18,213 bases of DNA from Spirogloea muscicola (lineage: Eukaryota > Streptophyta > Zygnematophyceae > Spirogloeales > Spirogloeaceae): contig WELB01000133.1 in NCBI GenBank assembly GCA_009602725.1, positions 134,061 to 152,273 of the forward strand, read 5' to 3'. Below the pieces are notes generated by a model, which was given only the letters and a program-made list of their open reading frames with translations, was not told the origin of the DNA and ran no database searches. Positions 1-16,340 of the stretch are shown here, one piece after another (position 1 is the stretch's first letter; each line of letters opens with the position of its first letter). Made by a program: the position numbers and the translations under genes.

Positions 1-2151
<2,151 letters not shown>

Positions 2152-2676
2152 TTGGGTCTCACAGCTATGGTAAGCATGAATATTCATTTTAGTAGCATTC
2201 ATTTTAGCAGTTATTTATAACTTTCAGAACGACTAGCGGTAGTAGTTCTAATATAACCGTACAGGAAAGCAAGCACTACTACTAGTGAGGAGCAAGCAAA
2301 GTGCACACATCCAGCTGTGCTTAATGGACAAAATCTGTGAATCTTGCTCCGTGCCAAATACGAATCAGCCGATGGATGTCCTACAGACCACCCCTACAGC
2401 CCTGCTCGAAAACAGAAGCAAGGACTTGCCTGTACAAGTTGCCCACTGCAATGGACGACCTGGTGACTGCGGGCCTGAGGAGGCTGCATTCATGCTCTCT
2501 TACTCAGACCAGGCACATTGGTAATGCGTGGCGAATCTAGGTGGAAGTACATTGGACGACGCTGACCACGTCACCGCACTACTTAAGGGAACGCGACGCT
2601 GCTGACAGAGTCGCGAATAATGTCTAAGGGGTCAAATTGGGAAGTGTGGGGGATGGTGGGGGGCAACATGTAGCAA
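2152..2676. other. Convergent intergenic region (SDR and FTSH11 3' UTRs)
   Basis: This stretch lies between the SDR stop and the FTSH11 stop and must hold both 3' ends. No coding region is recognised; the ORFs here have no recognisable motif. An 11-base word, ATTCATTTTAG, occurs at 2182-2192 and 2197-2207. I could not place a polyadenylation signal for either gene. Confidence 0.6.
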
Positions 2677-8534
<5,858 letters not shown>

Positions 8535-8644
8535 TGTCGGCGGCGCCGGCCGCCGCCTCCGTTCTCCTGGCCGCCTGCCGTGAGCAGCTGCGCCGGCACC
8601 GCCTCCCGAGCGCCAATGGCATGAGAAAGAACTCAGCGCCGAGA

Positions 8645-8681
<37 letters not shown>

Positions 8682-9073
8682 GGCGGCCGCCGCGCACGGC
8701 CGGCCTCTGTGACGGCGTCTCGATTGGCGCCGTTGACATCACATGGCTTCCGGGGAGCCACGACGTGGCTTACCGAGCCTCAGCCCCGACGTCGGCTCCC
8801 TAGCGATGGTTGGACCCTTTTTCCGACGGGGCCCAGCGACGGCCCCCAATTCAGCCACAACCGAAGGGTGCTCCGAGACGGCAGCCCGCCGCCTTGTGGT
8901 GCGAGACGGGACCCCAGCGGAACGGCGCGAACGAGACGGGGGGCCCATCTTCCATTGGACATGGCCTCTCACAGCCACAGCCTTACATTGGAACAGCCGT
9001 CGCTTGCTGAGTGTTGGAGCTAGCGTCAATCCGATCACGGCCTCAGCGCGCGGGCGCCCGTCGGCGCTCCGCC
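8535..9073. promoter_or_regulatory. Head-to-head intergenic region, probable bidirectional promoter (FTSH11 / histidine phosphatase)
   Basis: The two start codons are 539 bases apart and face away from each other, so both 5' UTRs and core promoters must fit here. No TATA box is evident. Visible elements: a perfect palindrome CCGACGTCGG (8786-8795) and the near-palindrome GCCACGACGTGGC (8757-8769), both with an ACGT core of the kind bound by plant bZIP factors; and three ATTGG (inverted CCAAT) pentamers at 8723, 8954 and 8987. Promoter function is inferred from layout; several long ORFs here are low-complexity by-products of GC content. Confidence 0.65.
8647..8681. repeat. GCC/GGC trinucleotide microsatellite
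   Basis: An uninterrupted run of about 11-12 GCC units lies upstream of the FTSH11 start, probably in its 5' UTR or promoter. Such runs are length-variable. Confidence 0.9.
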
Positions 9074-10611
9074 ATGCGCGGCGGTGCGTCGGGCGGCGGG
9101 GGCGGCGGCCCCGCGCCCGCGCCGGCGCCGCCGCCGCAGCGTCTCCGGAATGAGTACTGGGCCCTGCGCCACGGCCGGAGCCTCGCCAACCAGCGAGGCA
9201 TCATCGTCAGCGACCTGGTGAGGCGCCTGCACCGGCATGCCGCCCTTGTGCGGAACTGAAGTCGACGAATCCGATCGTCGAAGTAGCCTGGAAAAAGCCC
9301 AGCCAGGGCATATTTGGTCAGTCGCATGGGTGTACTGTTCACAATTCTGTATATTGCAAGCTTCGCAAGCTCATCATACTTGTCATTGTGATTCGAGGTA
9401 TGCATGCGATCCTCACCGTGTATGTATGCGATGCTCCTGCTGCTCAGAGGAACGGTGTAAAGGACGAGTTTGGCCTTGCCCACGGAGGCCGATTGCAGGC
9501 TGCACAGGCAGGTAGTGCTTTCTGCCAGGTGCTCCCTCTGCTCCATGTTCCCTACCGTTGCGCATAGCGCACTTGCTCTTTCTTTTCCCTTTTCAGAAGA
9601 AATCAGAACGACTAGTCTTGAACAGGATACTGAGGAGACTTTCCGGGGAAGGTTGCCAGAGGCAGGCTCCAGGATATTTGGATTTTCTCGTCTCCCTTCA
9701 GCCGGACACTTGAGACAGCGAGGATTGTTGCTCAGCAGCTGGGGTGGGAGGAGAATGACACAAGGCTGCAGGTACAGTCTGAAAAAGACAGAGCTACTTA
9801 CTCATTTTCCTATTCGGCTTGCTTCTGGTAGTTTGTCACTGCACCATTGTCAAAGCTGTGCAGCTGTTGCTGCTGACTGTGCTGCCGTTGACTGTGCTGC
9901 CGTAAGGATGTCCCGCCACTGAGGAACTGGGATGTAATTGCAGGTGAGGGAGGAGCTTAGAGAGCGCTACTTTGGCCCTGCATTGGAGCTTGGACTTGAC
10001 GAGCAAGTATACTCATCTCCATCCTTCATCACTTCAGGACTCTCACTTGCCCAGCTTCCGTCCATTGCTCGTCATGATCTGTAATTGCTGCTCAAACACA
10101 AAATTCAGAGGAAGCTAGAGGAGGATTGTTATCTGGTGCTTCCTGCAGTATGCAGATGTTTGGGCAATGGATGGCAAGGATCCTGCTTGGTGCCCAGAAG
10201 GAGGAGAAAGTGTGACCAGCGTGGCACGTCGGATTCTGGATTTATTGCAGGCTCTTGAGGTGGAATATCAGGAGTAAGTACTGCATAGTGACCCTGATTG
10301 TCATCTTGTTAAGTTGGAGCCTGAGAAGGTCATGCTGAATATTTCCTGCACCTCCCTGAGGGTTGCAGGCTTGATTGCTTACAAATGAAGCTCAATACTG
10401 TGTTGAAGGCATGATGGAGCTGCAAGGGAGCTTAAGTCACAGTCTGACACATGAGCCACTACGGAAATGCAGGCAAGTCATCCTCCTTGTCAGCCATGGT
10501 GACGTACTGCAGATCCTTCAAGCAGCCTTGGCAGGCCAGCAAAGTGGACTCTGCAATCATAGAAGCTTCGCAATGGCCACAGGAGAGCTCCGAGCAATCA
10601 GCTTCACATAA
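9074..10611 (+). CDS. Histidine phosphatase / phosphoglycerate mutase-like protein
   Basis: Member of the histidine phosphatase superfamily, resembling the small plant 'phosphoglycerate mutase-like' proteins; substrate unknown. Exons: 9074-9217, 9448-9511, exon 3 ending at 9771 (start uncertain), 9944-10006, 10149-10273, 10473-10611 (TAA). With exon 3 from 9635 the product is 223 residues. Seen: a Gly/Pro/Ala-rich N-terminus, then YWALRHGRS with the phospho-accepting His33 in the RHG motif; IFSSPFSRTLETA; LRERYFG; CPEGGES; the second catalytic motif LLVSHGDVLQ (His186); and the C-terminal FAMATGELRAISF. Both catalytic histidines are present. ATG 9074 is the first in-frame ATG; the frame upstream opens only with GTG. 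The start of exon 3 is abnormal: the reading frame of SSPFSRT meets a stop at 9630, so either the acceptor is late (9634/9637) and about nine residues are missing, or there is a one-base indel (see findings). Confidence 0.85.
9874..9903 (+). repeat. Tandem 15-bp duplication in phosphatase intron 3
   Basis: TGACTGTGCTGCCGT occurs twice in direct tandem (9874-9888 and 9889-9903), perfectly matched, in the intron 9772-9943. It appears to be a recent slippage duplication with no evident function. Confidence 0.9.
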
Positions 10612-11145
10612 GCATTGCCTGGACAAAATGCATCTCCTCTATTCAGGCAGTGTCCCCAAATCTGATGCGCAAGGCGTATTTGCCCCTATGCAAATGGCGA
10701 AGTGTCAGAGTGGTGATCTTGAGAAGGGCACCATTGTGGCTATAAAGACGATATGACTTCGAGCCTGCTGAGGCAGTGTTAATAATGAAAGAGAAGTAGA
10801 AGCTGCACATTGCAAGCCCAGATTGTTATACTCTGCTGAGAAGCAAACATACCACAAATTTGACCGGCCAGCATGCAGCCTGCTGCTGCACAAGAACGCT
10901 AGCGGCATGGTAAGTAGTAACCAGCCGCTCGTAACTGTGTCCAAGTTTGCGCTGGTCTCTCCCCGCCCACCACTTACAAATTTTAGATTGAGAAAGAGAA
11001 GTAGTCCTCCCCAAAATGGGCATGGGTGTCAAAAGACCAACCCACTTGGACTTAACAAGGCCCGAAGGGACCAGAGGGTGCTAAACAAGCAGCTACAGGA
11101 GTGGGACAAAGTTCAAGGGGAATGCTCAAACACGAAAGAAGAAGA
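10612..11145. other. Intergenic region with phosphatase 3' UTR
   Basis: No gene is recognised. The left part should hold the phosphatase 3' UTR. The + strand ORF reaching 11224 mostly runs antisense to the 3' UTR of the minus-strand retrotransposon tail and shows no domain. Confidence 0.6.
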
Positions 11146-11500
11146 AGCCCTCGTCCAGAAGAAGAGACCGAGTATTAGAAAGAGATGTAGGCCAATGGCC
11201 AGGTACAAAGGCAAGCACATCTGAAGATCTACATAACCTACAGCAGATTGACCCGCTCAATAACCACGGGTCAAAACATGAAGGTCACTACTCGATGCAT
11301 GAATACTAAAGGCCAGGAACGGAGCCCTGCCACCTACTAGAGCTCGCCCAGCTTTCTGGTGCAAGGCACTAGCCTGAGCACGCTGCAAAGAGGCCGCAAC
11401 TCGTCGTCGCAAGAGCGACAAATATGCAGCTGGCAAGCCCATCTCAGCCGGAAAGACAAAAGAAGAGGGCGATGGCTGTAAGAGGAAGTAAAGAATGCAA
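11146..11500 (-). mobile_element. 5'-truncated retrotransposon (LINE-like) 3' end, minus-strand copy
   Basis: On the - strand a short open stretch, about 11470 down to the stop at 11257, encodes RRRVAASLQRAQASALHQKA, then GRAL, and ends in LTRGY-stop. It aligns with the C-terminus of the + strand ORF ending at 12245 (RLAVSLQRSMARALHLRAGRAL, ending LLSRGY-stop, the shared run quoted only in part). Past the stop, both copies carry a related 3' UTR block (11171-11222 here, 12291-12336 in the other copy). Codons differ at many synonymous positions, so these are diverged relatives rather than a recent duplication. No upstream coding domain remains, so the copy is a 5'-truncated relic; its outer limits are approximate. 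Confidence 0.7.
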
Positions 11501-11546
11501 AGAATGGCTCCTCCAAACGGGGCTGTGAAAGGCCAGCCCGAAAAGA

Positions 11547-12245
11547 GTGACAAGGAGCCGCAAAGCGCTGAACCGCACAACTAAGCATGCACCACGAAGG
11601 ACGATCACTTGGTTTCATGCGCACCGCGCGCTTTCTTCAGCGGCCCACGACCGCCTCCGCGACGTAATGCATGGCATCCTGTTGGAGGCTGGTTTCTCCG
11701 TGGCAGCAGAGCACTCCGGAATCATGCCAATCCAGCACAGGGCCGACGGTCTCCACGCCAGGCGTGTAGACCTGGTGGCCACTCGACAGGCCGGCGGGCC
11801 ACGTCTTCTCCTCGACGTGGTGACTACTGATGCCTATGACCGCTCACACCCAGCTAACTGTGCCACCACGGCTGGGTATGCGGTCGCCTGCGCTGCTCGG
11901 GCCAAAGAGCTGAAGTACGCGGATCATCCGCGGGAAGACGAGTTCTTCCCGTTGGCCATTGACACACATGGGGCGCTGGGCGCTCGGTGGCTCGAGCTGC
12001 TCACCCAGCTCGCCCGCCACACCATCGCCCGGCGCTTCCATGGAGAGCCGGTTGACTTCCATGCAGCCGGGTCGCTGGCGCAAGTGTATCGAATGCGCCT
12101 GGCCGTCTCGCTGCAGAGGTCCATGGCCCGGGCGCTGCACCTTCGTGCCGGCAGAGCCCTCGCTGCTGCCTCTGGCTCTGGCCAGGGGACCCACTTCCAG
12201 GAGCCCAGCATCTCTAATCTGCGGCTGCTTAGCAGGGGTTACTGA
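11547..12245 (+). pseudogene. C-terminal fragment of a retrotransposon polyprotein, nuclease-like domain (232 residues)
   Basis: Uninterrupted ORF from ATG 11547 to TGA 12245. Residues about 35-180 contain RRVDLVATRQAGGPRLLLDV, then a spacer with conserved-looking A-rich helix, then ARAKELKYADH. This R-x-D ... LDV ... K-x-x-KY arrangement resembles the PD-(D/E)XK-nuclease-like region at the C-terminus of some algal and metazoan non-LTR retrotransposon reverse transcriptases (family knowledge, from memory). The C-terminus, ending LLSRGY, is shared with the minus-strand copy at 11257-11470. No reverse transcriptase motif (such as YxDD) lies upstream in either strand, so it is taken as a 5'-truncated element rather than a host gene. 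The ATG is probably fortuitous, and homology likely begins after residue 20. A domesticated single-domain gene remains possible because the frame is still open. Confidence 0.6.
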
Positions 12246-12404
12246 GTGTCTCGTAGCTGCTTTGTTTCTGTTTCTTAGCGCTTCCCCTGGCTTGCCTTTG
12301 TACCTGGCCATTTGGCCTACATTTCTTTCTAATACACGATCTTTTCCCTGGCCCCCTTCTCGTACTCTGTTCATTCTTTTTCGGGCTGGTTGTTCCAGCC
12401 CCTA
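11600..12404 (+). mobile_element. 5'-truncated retrotransposon (LINE-like) 3' end, plus-strand copy
   Basis: The element comprises the nuclease-like C-terminal ORF plus a 3' UTR of about 160 bases. The UTR includes CTTGCCTTTGTACCTGGCCA (12291-12310), then GGCCTACATTTCTTTCTAATAC, matched on the opposite strand at 11171-11222, and ends with a hairpin at 12383-12401. Its 5' side abuts the minus-strand copy near 11500-11600, so the two tails point away from each other. The right end is uncertain; no clear poly(A) tail or target-site duplication was identified by eye. Confidence 0.65.
12383..12401 (+). repeat. Hairpin in the retrotransposon 3' UTR
   Basis: GGGCTGG (12383-12389) and CCAGCCC (12395-12401) form a perfect 7-bp stem with the loop TTGTT. 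It lies just past the conserved 3' UTR block of the plus-strand element. Some LINEs need a 3' stem-loop for recognition by their reverse transcriptase; that role here is inference. No RNA polymerase terminator role is claimed. Confidence 0.6.
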
Positions 12405-12656
12405 TTCTCAATGGGCGAGCACTTTCTTTTTCTTCTTGGTAACCCCTAGTAGCAGCCCCAATTCAGAAAGACTAGCCGCCAAGAGGCCAGCCCACAAGAA
12501 ATACTCTTCCAGTAGACGGCCACAAGGCGACGAACGAGGCAAAGAGAGCACCGCCCGTCGTCACGACGACGAGCTGATGCTCGAATAGGTGACAGATTCA
12601 CTGGTCGTGAAACCCCCGCCCCCCGGGACCCACCCAGCCCCCGCCGCGGCGCCGCC

Positions 12657-15600
12657 ATGGCGTCGCACTACCGGGACCTGTACAAGACGAAGCTCTGCAA
12701 GCTGTTCCAGCGCAGCGGGATTTGCCCCCGCGTCAGCTGCAACTTCGCGCACGGCGTGGAGGAGCTCCGGCACGCCGACTCGCCGCCGCACGGCGGTGAG
12801 CGCCGCCGCCGGCAGCGGCTCTGCTCTTCGAGCTCAGCTGCTGCCTCGCGCGTTCAGTACCTTCGCGTGCTGAACGACGACCACGGGCAAGAGGTCTTAG
12901 CTGTCGGCCAGCGCCAGTTCGCCGTTGTCATATCGTGGTGGCTTTTATGGCAACTTAAAAGCCGAGGAGCATGTGGTGACTGGCCACGCACCTTTGCATG
13001 TCTATGGCGTCCAGGCGGGGGCCGGTACAGCGGGCCTCGCGGCGGCGAGATCTGGGAGAGGCTGGGGCCCGACCGACGCGGCTCCTCCCGCGAGAGACGC
13101 AGCCCCAGGGACTACAGCCGCCGGCGGTCGCCGCCAGGCACTGGCCATGCCCTCTGCAATGCCCTGCGTCAGTTGCTGAGAGGAAATGCAAAACTCTTGC
13201 CCTCCGCTTGCGTCGACAAGGCCGCCATGGGACTCTCTTCATAACACGGAGTTAGAGATCATTAGTGGAGTACAACATTATGCCGCATAAGGTCAGCTTG
13301 ACAAGTGTTGCACGTGCCGCTTTTGTGGCGCTGCTTGCGGGGACGGCAGGGCGGAGCCGATCGCCGGCGTACAGGAGAGGCGGGGGCCGTGAGGACAGAG
13401 GGCGGAGAGACAGGGATGCGGACCGAGGCGGCGACAGCGAGCCGCGGGACGGCTCTGGGACTCCCGGTCGGTTGGCTCGTTCGCCTTCTCGGAACAGGCG
13501 AGTGCGCCTGCCCTGGGACCCCAATGCCGGGCCTGCGTGATAACCTAGAGCAAATTGCTGGGCTGGCTTGGCTTGATGCTGTTGACGGTTTGCATAAAAC
13601 GACCAAGCAAGTGCACACTGTGTGCCGGTGTGATGGATCCTTGCCTGCATGCAAGATGAGAGTATACCAATCTGCTCCAGCATTTGAGCCAGCCAATGCT
13701 GGCTTTGCTGCATGTTTAGCAGTATTGTTAACTTCGTTCACGGGAATTCATTAGAAAGGTGTCACGCACTCGTGACTTTGGCAGGGACGAGCAAGCACAG
13801 GAGGGACAGAAGAGGCCGCTCGACGTGGGAGTCGAGTACGCGCCCACCAGCAATGGGGCCACTGGGGACGGTGATGACGCTGCTGAGCCCAACCAACTTG
13901 GAGCAGACGCCGTTGCCGTACCAGCTCAGAAGCGTCAAAGACTGTCTGAGTTGGACGAGGTTGGCGGCGAGGGTGAGAGGAGGGCAGAGGCTCTGGTCGA
14001 TACGAAGCTTGGTGGAGACGAGCTCCCACCTCTTCTAGAAGGTGGTGACGCCCAGCGAGGAGCTGGACCAGGGCAAGTCAAGGGGGAGGATGCGTACAAG
14101 GAGGAGCTTGAGCAAGACATGCACCAGCAGGAGAATCAGGAGCCACAGGACGACAGGCCTCGTGCTCCTGAGCCTGAGCACAAAAACGAGAGGGAGAGGC
14201 CTTTCCGACGCATTGATAGGGACTCTTGGGCGAGGGATCGGCCAAGGGAGAATGGCAGGGACCAAGAACGGGAACGAGATGATTGGCTAGCCTTGGAGAC
14301 TCAGGTGAGAGCAATTAGCAATCTGCATGTGATGCCCTCATTTCGTAGCTGGTTGGCTGTGTGTGGGTCACCTTCCCAGTTACATGAGGTCTCTGTCTTA
14401 ACCTACTCACTAATGACGTCCGTGGACAGTTGAGAGACCTGGCAGAGGAACTTTCTTCTTTGCAAAGCCGCCGGCGGAACCTGGAGGTGAACCCTTTGAT
14501 ATAGTGGTCTATGCTGACTGTTTATGCATCCAGTTGACTGCATTCCATGCTCTGGTCTGGAATACTTGTGGTAGCCGCCATCTTGTCATTTCTATGCCTG
14601 GTTGTTGCTGGCTGACATCAGGACGATGCTGAGAGGAGTGCGAGCAAGCTAGTGGACCTCAAAGCTCAGATAGCTGGGCTCCAGGAAAAGCTTCCTGCAT
14701 TCGAATCAGATCGCAATCGGTAACACCCCCCTACCTCCAATCTGCTTCAGAAGCCTTAACCTGGTCGAACTATAGATGACCGCTTCTATCATGTAGCTAT
14801 CAAAGTAGGACACAATACTTGCAATTCTTTTGAGCTGTGTCCAGTGATCCTTGTCGTATTCCTCTTTAGCCCCCACAGTGAGAATTTATTGTGCTGTATA
14901 TTGACCAGTCAATGCTGTAAGCCATTGGAACTAATTTGTATATACAGCATTCCCAAAGGCTAACATTACTCTAGCTTCATCTTCATCGTACGAGTCGCTT
15001 CCTTGGTTGCCACGTATTGTATTGGCCTGGACTATGCCTGTTTAGCGATAGCACATAGCCAGCACATAGCCCTCTTGCCCCTAAATCTGTAGATCTATCT
15101 GTCATTGCATCCTTGACCTGCAGGCCATCGTCCACTATAGAGCTTCCTGTCTCCTGGCTAACTTGTTACCTCTTAGTCTGTTAAAAAGCACATATGTGCT
15201 CCCCCCAGAGTCCTTGAATGTTCAGAGCCCAGCTCAGTGTTGACTTTGCTTTGTCATCTTGCATGTGCAGGACGCTGTCACAGCTGAAGAGACTTCTGCG
15301 CGCGTTTACACGGGTCCAGAATGCCCAAGAGGAATTGAAAAGGTAATTGCTTCAAGAGAACGAACAGTGCAATGAGAGACAAGTCGAATATCTAATGCAT
15401 GTGGGTGGGCAGCCCGGCCGAAGAGCAAGGCTTCTGCGCAGCCCGGCAAAAGAGCGAGGCTTGCAGTTGCTTATTAACCAGTCTGTGTCCCAAGCTGAGC
15501 TGGCTGGCTGCATTCGTCCTTGATCTCATTTGCAGGTCGCAAGCAAAGCTGAGGAAAGTGGTGGGTGACGCGCATCCGACCTCTATATTAGCAGTCAAGG

Positions 15601-16340
15601 ACCACATTCACTCCAGCCCTGCAAATGATGGAAAAGACAATGAACGAGTAGCAAGCCGCTCCCAGCAGATTGTCAACAGCGAGGGACAAGAAGATCCTGA
15701 GAACATGGGCTTTCAGGAAACTGCAGGTACATACTTCACTGTAAGATCAGAAGGGCATGTTCTTATACTTTCCTGACATGAGAGGACAATGAACAGGATG
15801 CACTCTGGCCTGGCAAGGCATGCCTGTGCTCTCACTCATTCTCTGATTTGGTGCACAGATGACTTGCAGAAGCAGAAAGCAGACGGGCCTGATAGTGGAA
15901 GTGAGCCGATGAAGGAGGAAGTCGACTTCAGAAATCTGAGGCACAGTTCAGCAGCCAGCGATGACATAGGACAGCAACGCCTGCCAGGAAGAGTGGAGTT
16001 GAGATTCACGAGTGCCACCCGCAGGGGCGCTTTGGGCAGCAGGAGAGCTGCCCCACAAACTGCGGGCAAAGGGAGCGACTTGGATCTGAACACTGCTCCA
16101 CCTGACGAGGGCCTGCCGGAAGGTGGCCAGTCTGTGGAGGCTATGGCTCAGAAAGGGGCTGCGCTCAACACCCCACACAGACTCAGTCAAGATGTAGGCC
16201 GTAGAGTGCACGATCGTGCTGATTTCCAGGAAGATGGCAATGACTTCCTGGAGCTGGAAAGTGGAGAAGGAGCAGGAACACAGCAAGTAGATGGCACCTT
16301 CAACGATGCCGATTCTTTTAAGCATACAGAGGTAATGTAA
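12657..16340 (+). CDS. CCCH zinc-finger protein with Arg/Ser-rich region and coiled coil
   Basis: Probable RNA-binding protein resembling the plant C3H13-type CCCH family. Exons: 12657-12795, 13015-13137 (or 13167), 13350-13497, 13785-14304, 14430-14486, 14622-14719, 15271-15342, 15536-15726, 15859-16340 (TAA). Together they give 609 (or 619) residues with every phase joining. The finger is near the start: YKTKLCKLFQRSGICPRVSC then NFAHG, spaced C-x8-C-x4-C-x3-H (Cys14, 23, 28, His32). It is followed by an Arg/Ser/Pro segment (RRSPRDYSRRRSPP; SRSPAYRRGGGRED), an acidic/Arg-rich middle (KRQRLSELDE; RDRPRENGRDQERERD), and a predicted coiled coil over exons 5-8 (LRDLAEELSSLQSRR; LVDLKAQIAGLQEKL; LKRLLRAFTRVQNAQEELKR). 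The RS-like composition suggests a nuclear splicing or mRNA role (inference). The intron after 13497 begins GC, not GT. The C-terminal half of exon 9 is not recognised, and a donor-like GAG/gtaatg at 16331 could mean further exons. Confidence 0.85.
14720..15270 (+). other. Long intron 6 of the CCCH gene
   Basis: At 551 bases this is the longest intron in the gene. It begins gtaac and ends gtgcag, and holds no recognised gene. An 11-base word AGCACATAGCC is tandemly doubled (15050-15060, 15061-15071). Confidence 0.75.
15409..15466 (+). repeat. Imperfect tandem 29-bp duplication in CCCH intron 7
   Basis: Unit 1 (15409-15437) and unit 2 (15438-15466) both start GCAGCCCGGC and share AAGAGC(A/G)AGGCTT. 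They lie in the intron 15343-15535. This is a local duplication with no evident function. Confidence 0.8.

Noticed and set aside
11844-12374. 176-codon minus-strand ORF
   Set aside because: It is antisense to the retrotransposon C-terminal ORF and its 3' UTR. The similarity of its MARYKGK segment to an ORF at 10823-11224 only reflects the inverted 3' UTR copies.
13712-14038. Alternative frame of CCCH exon 4 with an RS-like KHRRDRRGRS start
   Set aside because: It stops at 14038, while the competing frame stays open to a consensus donor at 14304 and joins the coiled-coil exons in phase.
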